The notes under the pieces: model-generated
What the model saw: the letters and a program-made list of their open reading frames with translations, nothing else
Told to the model about the DNA's origin: nothing
The model's database searches: none
Part shown: positions 44,520-53,964 of the stretch, piece after piece
Numbering within the stretch: position 1 is the first letter of the stretch
How the letters are laid out: every line of letters starts with the position of its first letter
NCBI GenBank assembly: GCA_965226025.1
Contig: CBDDCD010000001.1
Location: 1,116,001 to 1,180,000, forward strand
DNA: 64,000 nt
Origin: Moanibacter sp965226025
GTDB lineage: Bacteria > Verrucomicrobiota > Verrucomicrobiia > Opitutales > UBA2987
Direction of reading: 5' to 3'
Made by a program: the position numbers and the translations under genes

Positions 44520-47443
44520 CTAAGGGATCGGCACCTTCTCCTTCAGCTCCTCGAACCAGTTGAGGACGACGCGGATCTCCCCGGACTCCTCTTCTCCCGG
44601 GCGCTTGATGAAGACAAACCGTGGGCCGTCCGGGGAAGCATCATAGTAGGGGAAAGGACCAGGGGTGAAGGACTTGGGGAGATCGAACAGCAGAGCGGGA
44701 TCCTGCCATTGGAGAGTGGGTTCCGTCTCGATGGCTACGGCCCATATTTCACCACTTGACGCATAGAACAATTCGTGGCCGATCCCAGACCAAACCGGTC
44801 TATGTATGTAGCCCTGCGCAATTCTCCGCCTGGGACCGGCGCCCGGAGGAAAGGGTTGGACGTAGACTCCACCCAGACTGGACTCGATCGAAAGATATGA
44901 AAACCATCGGCCGTCCACGGAGAAATAGATCCTCCTTCTCAAATTGAGCTCATCGTGCAGCGGAAGGGATTTAATACTTCCGTCTTCCAAGACTGAGAGC
45001 TGGTAAACACTTCTGCTCTTGTAAGTTGCTCTCCTTTGCAGAAAGAGAACACGCCCGTCGGGGGACCAGGAAAGGAGCCAGGTGATCGTGGAGTCTTCTG
45101 GAAGCGCGCTTAAAAGACGAGGCTCCGCGCTGAAGTCCGAGGCGATATTCCAAAGGGCGTCCTTCGCCATAAAGGTAATGTGACTGCCATCGGGTGTCCA
45201 CACGGGCGACTCGCCGCCATCATAGGTCAGTGGGATCAATCGCTTCGCGGAAAGTTCATAGATAAAGAGGTCGGAGCCATCCTCGCCCTTAATCTGAACC
45301 GCAATCCGTGTCCCGTCAGGCGAGAAACGTATATCCTGGTAGCGATTTGGAGGGACGGGCAGTGCCTCCTCGTTTCCCTGACGATCCAGGAGAACCAGAG
45401 TCCTCTCGCTTGGACTCCCGATAGGGCCCGGTTCGTAGACCAGAGTGCCCGCGTCGGCAATCGCATAAGACGTCCCGCGTCCAGTAGTGGCATGGATTCC
45501 CTCAATCACGGTGACTGGGCTGCTAGGCGTTCCCGGTCGAAAGCCCAGAGGGCGCCGCTCCGGACGAAGACCAGGTGTCCGGTAGGGAGAACGCGACCCG
45601 CGATTGCGTTGTGCAGTATCGTCCTGCGCTCACCTACGGCCCAGAGGGCGCCGCTCCCAGGCAGCAGGATCTGGAGTTCGAAGGTCTCTTTTCCAAAGTC
45701 GCCGTAGGTGAAGAGGATCGCACCCGTCCCCTTAAGCATCTGTGGATACCTAAGTCTGAGGAACCCGGAACCCGCTTCCGGTTCCAGAATGACCTTTGGC
45801 TCTCCACCAGCTGCCGGGATCTGAACCAAACTCGTGGGGGCTCGTACGACCACAATAGTGTCGTCGTCACCCCATGTTCCGCCCCTGTTGTTACCTACCT
45901 CGGCCAACTCCTGGGACAGCCCCCCGGCTAGAGCGACTTTTCTTAACGCTCGTCTCGAAGAAAAGCCTACCCATTGCCCGTCGGGTGAGAAAAAAGGGGC
46001 CCTAGCACCTTCGGTATTCGGCATGGGCACGGACTCGAATTGATCTATCCGACGTTGGAAGAGTCCCCCAGTGCCTCGGTAGACAACTGTCTGGCCATCG
46101 GGCGACACCGACAGAGAACCACTGCGTTCCCGGCCCTCAGGCAATGTGATCGTCAAACGTGTGGTTTTCGGGGGAGCCGTGGATAAGCGGCCCTTGCTCA
46201 GTGCCCAAATAGCCACGCAGGTAAGCGCGATGAGAACCAGTCCCAGGAAGGCAACCGGTATGGGCTTCTGCCAAACAGCCAGTTTCGCATCCGGCGCGGC
46301 CGGCCCATCGGCCGCATCCTCGATTCGCAGCTGCACATCCCCAATGTCTCGAATGCGACGCTTCGGGTCCTTCTGCAAACAGCGCCGAAGCAAAGTCAAA
46401 ATCGCAGGCGAGAGGCCCACCGGCAGCGCATCCCAATCCGGTTCGCCCTTGATCACCCCGGCAACGATCTCGGAGACGCTTTCACCTTCAAAAGCCCGGC
46501 TCCCGGTCAGCATCTCGTAAAGCACACACCCGAACGCCCAGATGTCGCTGCGTTTGTCGACCGGTTCGCCTTTGGCCTGTTCAGGGGACATGTAGGCCGC
46601 CGTCCCCATGACGACTCCTGGCCGGGTCGCCGCCGTGAGGGTCGGTTCCTGCGCTTCACTTCCTTCCGGTTCCGCCCTGAAAACCTTGGCCAATCCAAAG
46701 TCGAGCACCTTCACAGTGCCGTCGTCTCCGACCTTCACGTTTGCCGGTTTCAGGTCGCGATGGATGATGCCGCTCTCGTGTGCCGCTTCGAGAGCCTCCG
46801 CGATCTGCCTGGCGATCGTCAGCGCCTCCTCGATCGGGATAGCTCCCTTTGCGATGCGGTCGGCCAGAGTCGGACCTTCCACCAGTTCGAGAACCAGCGC
46901 CTTCGTGCCCTCGGCCTCTTCCAGCCCGTAGATATGTCCGATGTTGGGATGGTTGAGCGAGGCGAGCACCTTGGCTTCACGTTCGAAGCGGGTCAGGCGC
47001 TCGGGGTCGGAGGTAAAGATCTCCAGCAGCACCTTGACGGCCACCTCGCGGTTCAACCTGGTATCGACAGCTCGATAGACTTCCCCCATCCCACCCCGAC
47101 CAATCGACTCCTTGACTTCGAAATGAGAGACCCGCCGTCCTTCCCACGAACTCGATCCGTCCTTTGCCTGCGCTGTCGCCTGATCGAGAAGATCACTCAA
47201 TCCTTGGAAATCCTCTCGCAACGCTTTCAGCACCGGAGCCACGACATCATGAGCAACATCGTCGATCCCCGCCGCACCCGATTCCGCGTGCATCAGCAGG
47301 GAACTGAGTTCGTGACGAAGACTCTGATCGTCTCCGCAGGCCCGGTCAAGGAACGCAGACCTCTCCGACTCCGGCCGCTCGGAGAGCTCCTCAAAGAGCT
47401 GCCGGATTCTTGCCGCACGTTCGAGTGAGATTAGTGGGGGCAT
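44520..47443 (-). pseudogene. Serine/threonine protein kinase with PD40 propeller, one frameshift
   Basis: The kinase start is best placed at the ATG at 47443, which aligns with its paralogue (MPPLISLERAARIRQLFEEL). In numbering from the upstream TTG at 47479: G-loop GRGGMGEVY at 128-136, Lys149, HRDLKPANV at 240-248, DFG at 260-262, and a membrane helix near 408-426. A Pkn/PrkC-type cytoplasmic kinase is thus joined to a periplasmic WD40/PD40 propeller. The first frame ends at 45506. One missing G in the GGG near 45540 would continue as DRGTPSSPVTVIEG into the frame that runs to 44520 and ends NWFEELKEKVPIP. Either a true pseudogene or a sequencing error. Confidence 0.85.
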
Positions 47444-47580
47444 TACCGTTTTGGTGATGTCGGGAAAAGAAACCTCCAATCCTCCTCTTCGTTTCCTTCT
47501 CTTGTCACGGCGATGCCCAGGCCTGCCCTGAGATCCTGGAAGGGCCGTGCGGACGAAGCCGGACCCTCCTGCTCCAAATT

Positions 47581-47627
47581 CTCATTATCGTACCGAACTG
47601 GATCGAATTCAGGAAGTCTAAAGTCGC
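47581..47627. repeat. Repeat family K, copy 1
   Basis: CTCATTATCGTACCGAA followed by AGGAAGTCTAAAGTCG. The same order is at 50851-50903 and 51981-52033. It lies in the gap 47444-47804 with a family J copy. Confidence 0.6.
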
Positions 47628-47696
47628 GGCCGCAGTTAACCGCAGAGAGCGCAGAGGGCGCAGAGAAGATGAGGGGAAAACGGAAGAGAGGAGACA

Positions 47697-47768
47697 AACC
47701 GCAGATTTTCCAGATTACTCAGATTCTCATCCCCAATCCGCTTAATCCGTTCAATCTACGGTCAATCC
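47697..47768. repeat. Repeat family J hairpin, copy 3
   Basis: CCGCAGATTTTCCAGATTACTCAGATT and TTCAATCTACGGTCAATCC give a weaker version of the 44441 hairpin. Like that one, it is immediately downstream of a kinase-propeller gene end (47805). Confidence 0.6.
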
Positions 47769-47804
47769 ACCTGGTCCGCTTGTCCGGATTTCTGCGGAAT
47801 CCAG

Positions 47805-50770
47805 CTACGGGATCGGCACCTTCTCTTTGAGCTCCTCGAACCAGTTGAGGACGACACGGATTTCGGGAGCGCGGGGAGATTCTGTTCGCTCCGGTTCTTG
47901 GACAAAGACAAATCTCTGCCCATCAGGACTGACGTCGTATTCACCGCTCCTTAACCTCATTTCGGATATATCGAACAAAGCCACGGGGTCTTGCCATATG
48001 AGCGCCGGTTCCGTCGCAATTTCGATCGACCATAGCTGGTTATCGGCTTCAAAAACCAACTCCGCTCCGTTCCGAGACCACCTCGGGGCTATACGGCGAC
48101 GGCCTATACCCCCATATGTTATTCGCCGCTTGGTGCTCTTACCGGGTGGAAATGCTTGGACGTAGATTTCACCTTCGCCGCTTTCATCTGTCTGAAAGCA
48201 GATCCACTTCCCGTCGGGAGAAAGGGTGGGCTGCCCCTCGTGATACGGCTCAGCCAGGAGCCAGTCGACTTCCACGCCGCCATCTTCGAGTCGCGTCAGC
48301 TGAATTACATCCCATCCCAATCTCCATCTGTATTTCTCCTTCCCGCTAATAGAATGCGTCCGTCCGGGGACCATATCCTATGGTTGAATGCGGTTTTCCG
48401 TTGCTCTAAAGAGGCAGCGATCAGCATTTGGGCAGTGCCGCTGTAATCAGAGGCAATATTCCAGAGAGCATCATCCCACCAAAAAGTGATTTGCTTTCCG
48501 TCCGGCGTCCATATCGGCCACTTTCCCCCTTCAAACGTGAGCTGATCCAATCGTTTGCTAGGTAATTCGTAGATGTATATGTTGATACCGCCGATGTTGA
48601 CCTGAACAGCCAACCGAGTCCCATCCGGCGAGAACCTGGGATTCCGATAGCGACCCGGAGGCGCCGGCAGCTCTTCAAGGTTTCCCTATCGGTCCACCAA
48701 AACCAGCCTCGTTTCGAAACTACTCACCGGTACATCTCTACGCGGCAGATAAACGAGCGTTCCCGTGTCGGCGACGGCATAATGAACGGTAGCGGGCTCC
48801 TGAGCGTTTTCGTAGGCTTCTTGCACTCCCTCGACAACACGGACGGGGTTGCCCACCACCTCGCGGCGCTTACGGTCGAACGGCACGGCCCAAAGGCTGC
48901 CGCTCCGAACGAAAACGAGATGCCCGGTGGGGAGAACGCGGCCCGCCTTCGCGTCGGACAGCAACGTCTTCCGCTCGCCCGTCTCAGGCAACAGGATCTG
49001 CAGTAGGGAGACTTCGGTGTCGTGACCGGTGAATAGTATTGCGCCTGTTTCAGGCAGGACCTGCGGATATGTGAGCCAACCTTTCGGGCTCTCGAGGATG
49101 AAGGTGGGTTCGCCGCCTGCAGCGGGAATCCGCGCCAGGCCGGGAGCTCTTCCGAACACGATCGTCTCGTCGGTGGCCCAACTGGTGCCTCGAGGCGGCC
49201 TGTGAAACTCGGCCAGCTTCAGAGCCGGTCCCCCCGCGAGAGCCACTTTGCGGTATGCCTCGTCGGAAAAAAAACCGACCCATTGCCCATCGGGCGAAAA
49301 GAAGGGATCCCGACCTCCTTCGGTATGCGCCATGGGCACAGCCTCGAATCCATCGATGGGTCGTAGGAATAGCTGAGTGCTGCCGGCATTCGCTGCCGTG
49401 TACACCAATGTCTGACCGTCAGGAGAGAGAGCCAGGGTGACTCCAGGACCGAGATCATAGGAGTCAGACAGGGCGATGTTGAAGCGTTGCGGTTTGGCCG
49501 AGGGCGGCGCTGAGCGGCTGCTCGTGGAGACCCAGACGGCCAGCCCGGATACCACGGCAATCAATACACCGAGTATAACCGCCGCCACCGGCCGCTGCCA
49601 AAGCCGGTGTTCCGAAGCCGGCCCTGCCGCCAGATCGAAGGCACCCGTCAACGCCAAGCTCACATCCCCGATGTCGCGAATGCGCTCTTGCGGGTCCTTC
49701 TCCAGGCACCGCTTGAGAAAGGTTACAACCGCAGGTGAAGTCTCCTTAGGTAGGGCCTCCCAATCGGGTTCGCCCTTGACCACCCCGGCCACAATTTCGG
49801 AGACGGAGTCGCCCTCAAAGGCACGTCGCCCTGTCAGCATCTCGTAGAGGACGCACCCGAACGCCCAGATGTCGCTGCGCTTGTCGACCTGTTCACCTTT
49901 GGCCTGCTCCGGAGACATATAGGCAGCCGTTCCCATGATGATACCGGGTCGCGTGGCGGCCGTCAGGGTCGGGTCCTGCGCTTCCGTCCCGCCGGTCTCC
50001 GTCTGAAACACCTTGGCCAATCCGAAGTCCAACACCTTGACGGTACCGTCGTTCCGGATCTTTACATTAGCCGGTTTCAGGTCCCGGTGGATGACGCCCC
50101 GCTCATGGGCGGTTTCTAAGGCCTCAGCGATCTGCCTTGCGATGGAGAGTGCCTCCCCGATCGGGATGGGCCCCTTTTTTATTCGTTCTGCCAGGGTCGG
50201 CCCCTCGACCAGCTCTAGGACCAACGCCTTCGTTCCATCGGCTTCTTCCAGCCCGTAGATGTGACCGATGTTCGAATGATTCAGCGAGGCCAGCACTTTG
50301 GCTTCACGCTCGAAACGGGAGAGCCGCTCGGGATCCGAGGTGAATACTCCAGGAAGCACCTTGATGGCCACGTTCCGATTCAGCCTGGTGTCGATCGCGC
50401 GGTAGACCTCCCCCATCCCACCACGACCGATCGACTCCTTGATTTCGAAATGGGAGACCCGCCGTCCCACCCATAAATTTGGTCGTTCCCCCTCTACCAC
50501 ACCCGCTTCGTCGAGGAGCGCTTCCAGGGCGACCGGAACTTCCCGCAGCGCTTCCAGCATGGGCGTGACTACATCCTCGGCAAAATCATTGAAGCGCGAT
50601 TCACCCGAATCCGCGTGCCGCACCAGGGACGTCAGTTCAAGGCGCAAACTCTGATCTTCACGGCAGGCCTGGTCGAGGAACTGGGTACGCTCGGCTTCCG
50701 GCAGCTCGGAAAGCTCTTCGAAGAGTTGCCGGATCTGTGCCGCGCGCTCGGGTGAGATGGATTGGGACAT
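47805..50770 (-). pseudogene. Serine/threonine protein kinase with PD40 propeller, stop codon and frameshift
   Basis: A tandem paralogue of the previous gene with the same architecture: N-terminal MSQSISPERAAQIRQLFEEL, kinase motifs GRGGMGEVYRAID, HRDLKPANVK and DFGLAKVF, a membrane helix near 395-415, then propeller repeats. An in-frame TAG at 48686-48688 interrupts VLVDR-GNLEELPAPP. The paralogue has CAG (Gln) here, so a single C-to-T change explains it. Further on, a missing G in GGGAAGG near 48345 shifts the frame; adding it would read LLAGKEKYRWRLGWD and reach the shared C-terminus NWFEELKEKVPIP. Two lesions make this more likely a real pseudogene than its neighbour. Confidence 0.86.
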
Positions 50771-50850
50771 GTCGTTGCCTTGCTTCAGAACCGCGAAGTG
50801 AAAGACAAACTCAGATTATCTTCCTCTTCGTCTTCCTCATCCTCTTCATC

Positions 50851-50903
50851 CTCACCATCGTACCGAATTCGATGGGTTCTAGGAAGTCTAAAGTCGTTGG
50901 GAT
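50851..50903. repeat. Repeat family K, copy 2
   Basis: CTCACCATCGTACCGAATTC then AGGAAGTCTAAAGTCGTTGG. It lies about 80 bases upstream of the kinase-propeller start, as copy 1 lies upstream of the first kinase gene. It could be part of a duplicated promoter region. Confidence 0.6.
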
Positions 50904-51068
50904 GACGAAGGCGAGCCGGTCTCGGCAACTTCCGGAACCGCACTCGATATTTTACCAATAGGCATTTCGATTGCGGTTGCTCGACGGAGTCTACAGTGAG
51001 CTTCGTCGAACTGCTCGGGGAAAGGTTGCTCGACGGCAAGAGGCGAGATACGAAATTCGCCGATCTGT

Positions 51069-51344
51069 TTATGTCCCCTCGTCTGGTTCGGGAGGAAGTT
51101 CGAACCGACCTGCAACAACCCCGGGAACGGTGATATCCTCGTCCAGCTCCTCCCAGCGGAGCGCATATCCATTAACTTCAATTTTTACTGCCGCAAGCAG
51201 GTTGTCCGGGGCGTCCTTGAGTCGACGGAAGCGGCTTGCTGGAAAGCCAAAAATCCTCTGATCGGTAAGTTTCAGGAAAACCTGACGATTCTCCACCCAT
51301 GCCTTCATAGCGAGGGGTTCAGCGCTGACGGTCTTGGTGTTCAT
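51069..51344 (-). CDS. DUF2442 protein
   Basis: This is a 91-residue small protein with the DUF2442 core: the strand-turn pattern VFLKLTDQRIFGFPASRFRRLKDAP, followed by KIEVNGYALRWEELDEDITVPGVVAG, where the ALRWEELDEDI motif is diagnostic. DUF2442 genes usually follow DUF4160 genes, as here. The partner's original stop (51319-51321) would overlap this start by about 26 bases, so the two were one operon. The pair is often found in accessory regions and has been considered toxin-antitoxin-like, but I know of no firm function. Confidence 0.88.
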   Translation of the reverse strand: MNTKTVSAEPLAMKAWVENRQVFLKLTDQRIFGFPASRFRRLKDAPDNLLAAVKIEVNGYALRWEELDEDITVPGVVAGRFELPPEPDEGT

Positions 51345-51907
51345 GGTACTTTCTAATAAGGAAATCCCGATGTTTATGAATGAGTCTCTCGATTAGGAAT
51401 CTGTCAGAATTTGCACTTCGCAACATCACTGAGGTTTCGCTCGATGGGTCAAGAATGTGCAGAAAGAAAAGGTTCATACCGACAGATTCCTTGCAAGAAA
51501 ATGAAACTGAGATTTGAGACGAAATGTCATATCTTTTCGTGACGTCTCGAAAAACAAAAAGTGAAAATCAGCGGCTCTCGCACAATCCGAGACAGTTTGG
51601 CGCATCCTAATCCAACCGCAGACAGGAGAATCCCATCTCCCTCAATCTCAATCTCAATCTCATTTTCTTATGGTTAGGATTCTGTCGGATGAATTTTACA
51701 ACTTGCACATCAATCAAACGACAAAATCCGACAGAATCCTAGTTTGAGTCGATGCACAGGAATACCCCTATTTACGGCCAAAGCTACTGGATCCAACCAA
51801 TATTTGCAATCACTCCCGTCGAAACGAACGTGAATGTGTGGCGGCTCGATTCCCTCGTCCGAGTAGAAGTGGAATCGATAGCTACCTACTCGGAACACTG
51901 TTGGCAT
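51319..51907 (-). pseudogene. DUF4160 gene interrupted by a tripartite family A element
   Basis: The reading frame from 51907 gives the DUF4160 signature MPTVFRVGSYRFHFYSDE, EPPHIHVRFDG and YWLDPVALAVN. After HRLKL it enters the repeat and ends at 51710 with GFCRILSFD from repeat sequence. Beyond the repeat, from 51392, the sequence continues as IERLIHKHRDFLIRKYHEH and then a stop at 51319-51321. Joining the two sides at CTA gives an 80-residue DUF4160 protein of normal length. This is direct evidence of insertion into a functional gene. DUF4160 function is unknown. Confidence 0.88.
51393..51742. mobile_element. Tripartite miniature element (family A) inserted in the DUF4160 gene
   Basis: This 350-bp element has the same module order as 8879-9223. 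Module 1 spans 51393-51491, module 2 spans 51495-51669 and starts AAGAAAATGAAACTGAGATT, and module 3 spans 51674-51742 with ends TTAGGATTCTGTCGGAT and ATCCGACAGAATCCTAG. It is flanked by CTA (or TA) on both sides in the gene's orientation, consistent with a TA target duplication as made by Tc1/mariner-IS630-type transposases. No transposase of that type is in the window. Confidence 0.88.
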
Positions 51908-51980
51908 CGATCATGTTTTCTTCCTGAATACCTTCGTTCATTCAAATTCGCTCCGATTCCGGTTCCCCATCCTCTTCATC

Positions 51981-52033
51981 CTCTCCCTCGTACCGAATTC
52001 TATCGTCTGCGTGAAGTCAAAAGTCGTTGGGAT
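51981..52033. repeat. Repeat family K, copy 3
   Basis: CTCTCCCTCGTACCGAATTC followed by GTGAAGTCAAAAGTCGTTGG. It lies upstream of the DUF4160 start in the gap 51908-52313. Confidence 0.55.
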
Positions 52034-52098
52034 CAAGAGAAGGCGGGACAGATCTACAGGTCATCGCACTCGATACGCGCGACTCCCTCGCAGCGCTA

Positions 52099-52254
52099 TT
52101 TCGAGTGCAGTGGCTTGACACCGCTTTGAAAAGCCGCCGGCTCGACGGCGGCGGGATCGAACACGCTAGCATTTAAGTGAAGATGAACGTGTGGCATACC
52201 TCGGCGAGTCAAGCCTCGCCGAAGAAAAGCGGTGTCGAGCCACCGCACTCGAAA
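52099..52254. repeat. Repeat family G, copy 2
   Basis: Ends TTTCGAGTGCAGTGG and CCACCGCACTCGAAA, with internal CTCGGCGAGTCAAGCCTCGCCGA. About 156 bp. The arms pair imperfectly over roughly 30 bases. Confidence 0.78.
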
Positions 52255-52313
52255 CTCCTTGCGGTGCATTTGTCGCATCTCCGCGTCACCCCGTCGCCGT
52301 TTCCCTATATCTG

Positions 52314-52625
52314 CTACTCCTCCGGCTGCGGATCTATTCCCGGCCCATCGAGATAGAAGGTCACGGCCTCTTCATAAGTACTCGAACCCAAATTGACCCC
52401 TCTATGCACTCGAGGCTCGGGTTTGTCCCAATCGGTCATACCCGCGTGTACGGGATATTTTTTTATTTCTCCGGTCTTACGAAATTCGATTCCTAGGGAG
52501 TCCCCGCGAATCACGACGGTAAACCGATGGCATAGATCGGTGTGCCAGGGCATCGATTCTCCCGGTTCAAGAATCATTCTCCTGATTAAGAGATCGTCAC
52601 GTTTGGTGATAACTTCGACTTTCAT
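52314..52625 (-). CDS. Small cupin-domain protein
   Basis: This is a 103-residue single-domain cupin. The start at 52625 (MKVEVITKRDDLLIRRMILEPG) is chosen because everything upstream in the frame is low-complexity non-coding sequence. The first cupin motif is GESMPWHTDLCHRFTVVIRGD, with His in WHTD and CHRF. The second is shorter (EPRVHRGVNLGSS). It has no partner domain, so it may be a small isomerase, metal-binding or sensor protein. The MBL hydrolase gene lies about 180 bases upstream in the same orientation. Confidence 0.72.
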   Translation of the reverse strand: MKVEVITKRDDLLIRRMILEPGESMPWHTDLCHRFTVVIRGDSLGIEFRKTGEIKKYPVHAGMTDWDKPEPRVHRGVNLGSSTYEEAVTFYLDGPGIDPQPEE

Positions 52626-52803
52626 CGCGAGGCAACGGTCTATCTGACCTCGAATCCCGCAACTTTCACTTTCGAAAACCCTACGAACTACATTACGTAA
52701 GGTTTTCCATTTCTGCCTTTCATTTATCCTCCATCTCCCTCTGCGGTCTCTGCGTGCTCGGCGGTTGGGATTCTGCCTCTTCGAAGAGTTCCATGAAAGC
52801 GAC

Positions 52804-53667
52804 TCAGCCGTGAAAACGGGAAACTGTGCGCCAGACGGCCGAGCCATCTCCATACTCGAGTTTCGCCATTCCCGGGAACTCCGTATGCGCAGCTATAACG
52901 ACAGCGTCTTCTTCAACCGCCCTCGCAATCAGCGCCTTTCGCGAAGCGATCATCTCCTCTCGATCCCGCCCCGGCCAGACAAAGTCGATATGTTCCGCCT
53001 CACAGGCATCGTGGAACAGATCGCCCACATAGTAGGCGATTGAGCCTCCCGACTCCAACCGAACCAGGACGTGTCCGGGCGATTCACCCGGCGCGTGAAT
53101 CGCGGTGATGCCGGGCGCGATCGGGTGACCGTCCTCGATCAAGGTAAAGAGGCCGTGCGACTGCAGCACTGGGATATGAAGATTGAAGTTCGCCTTCCGA
53201 TCCTCCCGATCAGGCACCTGACCCCCGTCGGCTCGGTGCATCAGATGTTTCGCTTTGGGAAATGTGGGGACCCGAACCGCCTTCCGTTCAATCGTTGCAC
53301 CCATGATGTGATCGGCGTGAACATGCGAGAAGACCACATCCGTGATGTCCGTGCGTGAAATGCCCAACTGCTCAGTAGCCTCAAGCAGAGGAAGCTGTGG
53401 CTTGAATGGAAAGACGGACTCGAAACGCTCGCGAGCTTCGTTGGGTTCTCCAATCCCGGTGTCGAGGAGGATCAATCGATCCTCTGTCCGAACCAGAATA
53501 AGGTTCAAAGCAAATACCATCCGGCCCTCATCATCGAGCGTTGCAAGCGGCCGCCAGACCGATTCGTCGATACCCTGAAAAACAAAAGCGGGATCGCCGT
53601 AAACGGTCCCTTCCGATATAATTGTGAGTTCGAAGTCTCCCAGGGTGAAAGTGTGGGTGTAGTCCAT
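52804..53667 (-). CDS. Metallo-beta-lactamase-fold hydrolase
   Basis: This 287-residue protein has a full MBL motif set: SHVHADH with His115, His117, Asp119 and His120; GESPGH near 193-198 with the next zinc His; and YYVGDLFHD near 212-220 with the bridging Asp. A C-terminal His in VIAAHTEFPG completes the site. The family resembles quorum-quenching lactonases and general MBL hydrolases. The N-terminal FTLGDFELTIISEGTVYGDP also fits that group. The substrate is open. No signal peptide. Confidence 0.88.
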   Translation of the reverse strand: MDYTHTFTLGDFELTIISEGTVYGDPAFVFQGIDESVWRPLATLDDEGRMVFALNLILVRTEDRLILLDTGIGEPNEARERFESVFPFKPQLPLLEATEQLGISRTDITDVVFSHVHADHIMGATIERKAVRVPTFPKAKHLMHRADGGQVPDREDRKANFNLHIPVLQSHGLFTLIEDGHPIAPGITAIHAPGESPGHVLVRLESGGSIAYYVGDLFHDACEAEHIDFVWPGRDREEMIASRKALIARAVEEDAVVIAAHTEFPGMAKLEYGDGSAVWRTVSRFHG

Positions 53668-53681
53668 GAGTCGTGTGAGTG

Positions 53682-53781
53682 TGGAGGGGCGAGGGCCCTC
53701 GAGCCCTTACCCGTATCGATTAGTTTCAAAAGAGGGTTGATGTCCAGTTCTTTCAAGGGCTCGAGGGCCCTCGCCCCTCCA
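53682..53781. repeat. Repeat family F, copy 2
   Basis: 27-bp perfect arms at 53682-53708 and 53755-53781, each with CGAGGGCCCTCGAG. It lies between the divergent MBL and sulfatase genes and probably overlaps their promoters. Its in-frame translation (GGARALEP) is repeat-derived and not protein. Confidence 0.88.
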
Positions 53782-53964
53782 GTCAAGCCGCCATTTGACA
53801 GTTTCAAGGGGATTCTTTCCTTCTCCCATCCGCGGTCATTTCGCATTCATTCGTGGCGATTAGTTCAGCCCGGCGGGATAGTTTCGAATTCTCCCCTCTG
53901 TGTCTCCGTGCACTCAGTGGTTTCTCTTCCAATTCATCCTTGGTTCGTGAAGGATCAGAAAAGA

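Noticed and set aside
48305..48613. Separate 102-codon gene after the stop in kinase-propeller 2
   Set aside because: It is in the same frame as the kinase gene and continues its propeller, so it is the region after a nonsense codon and not a new gene.
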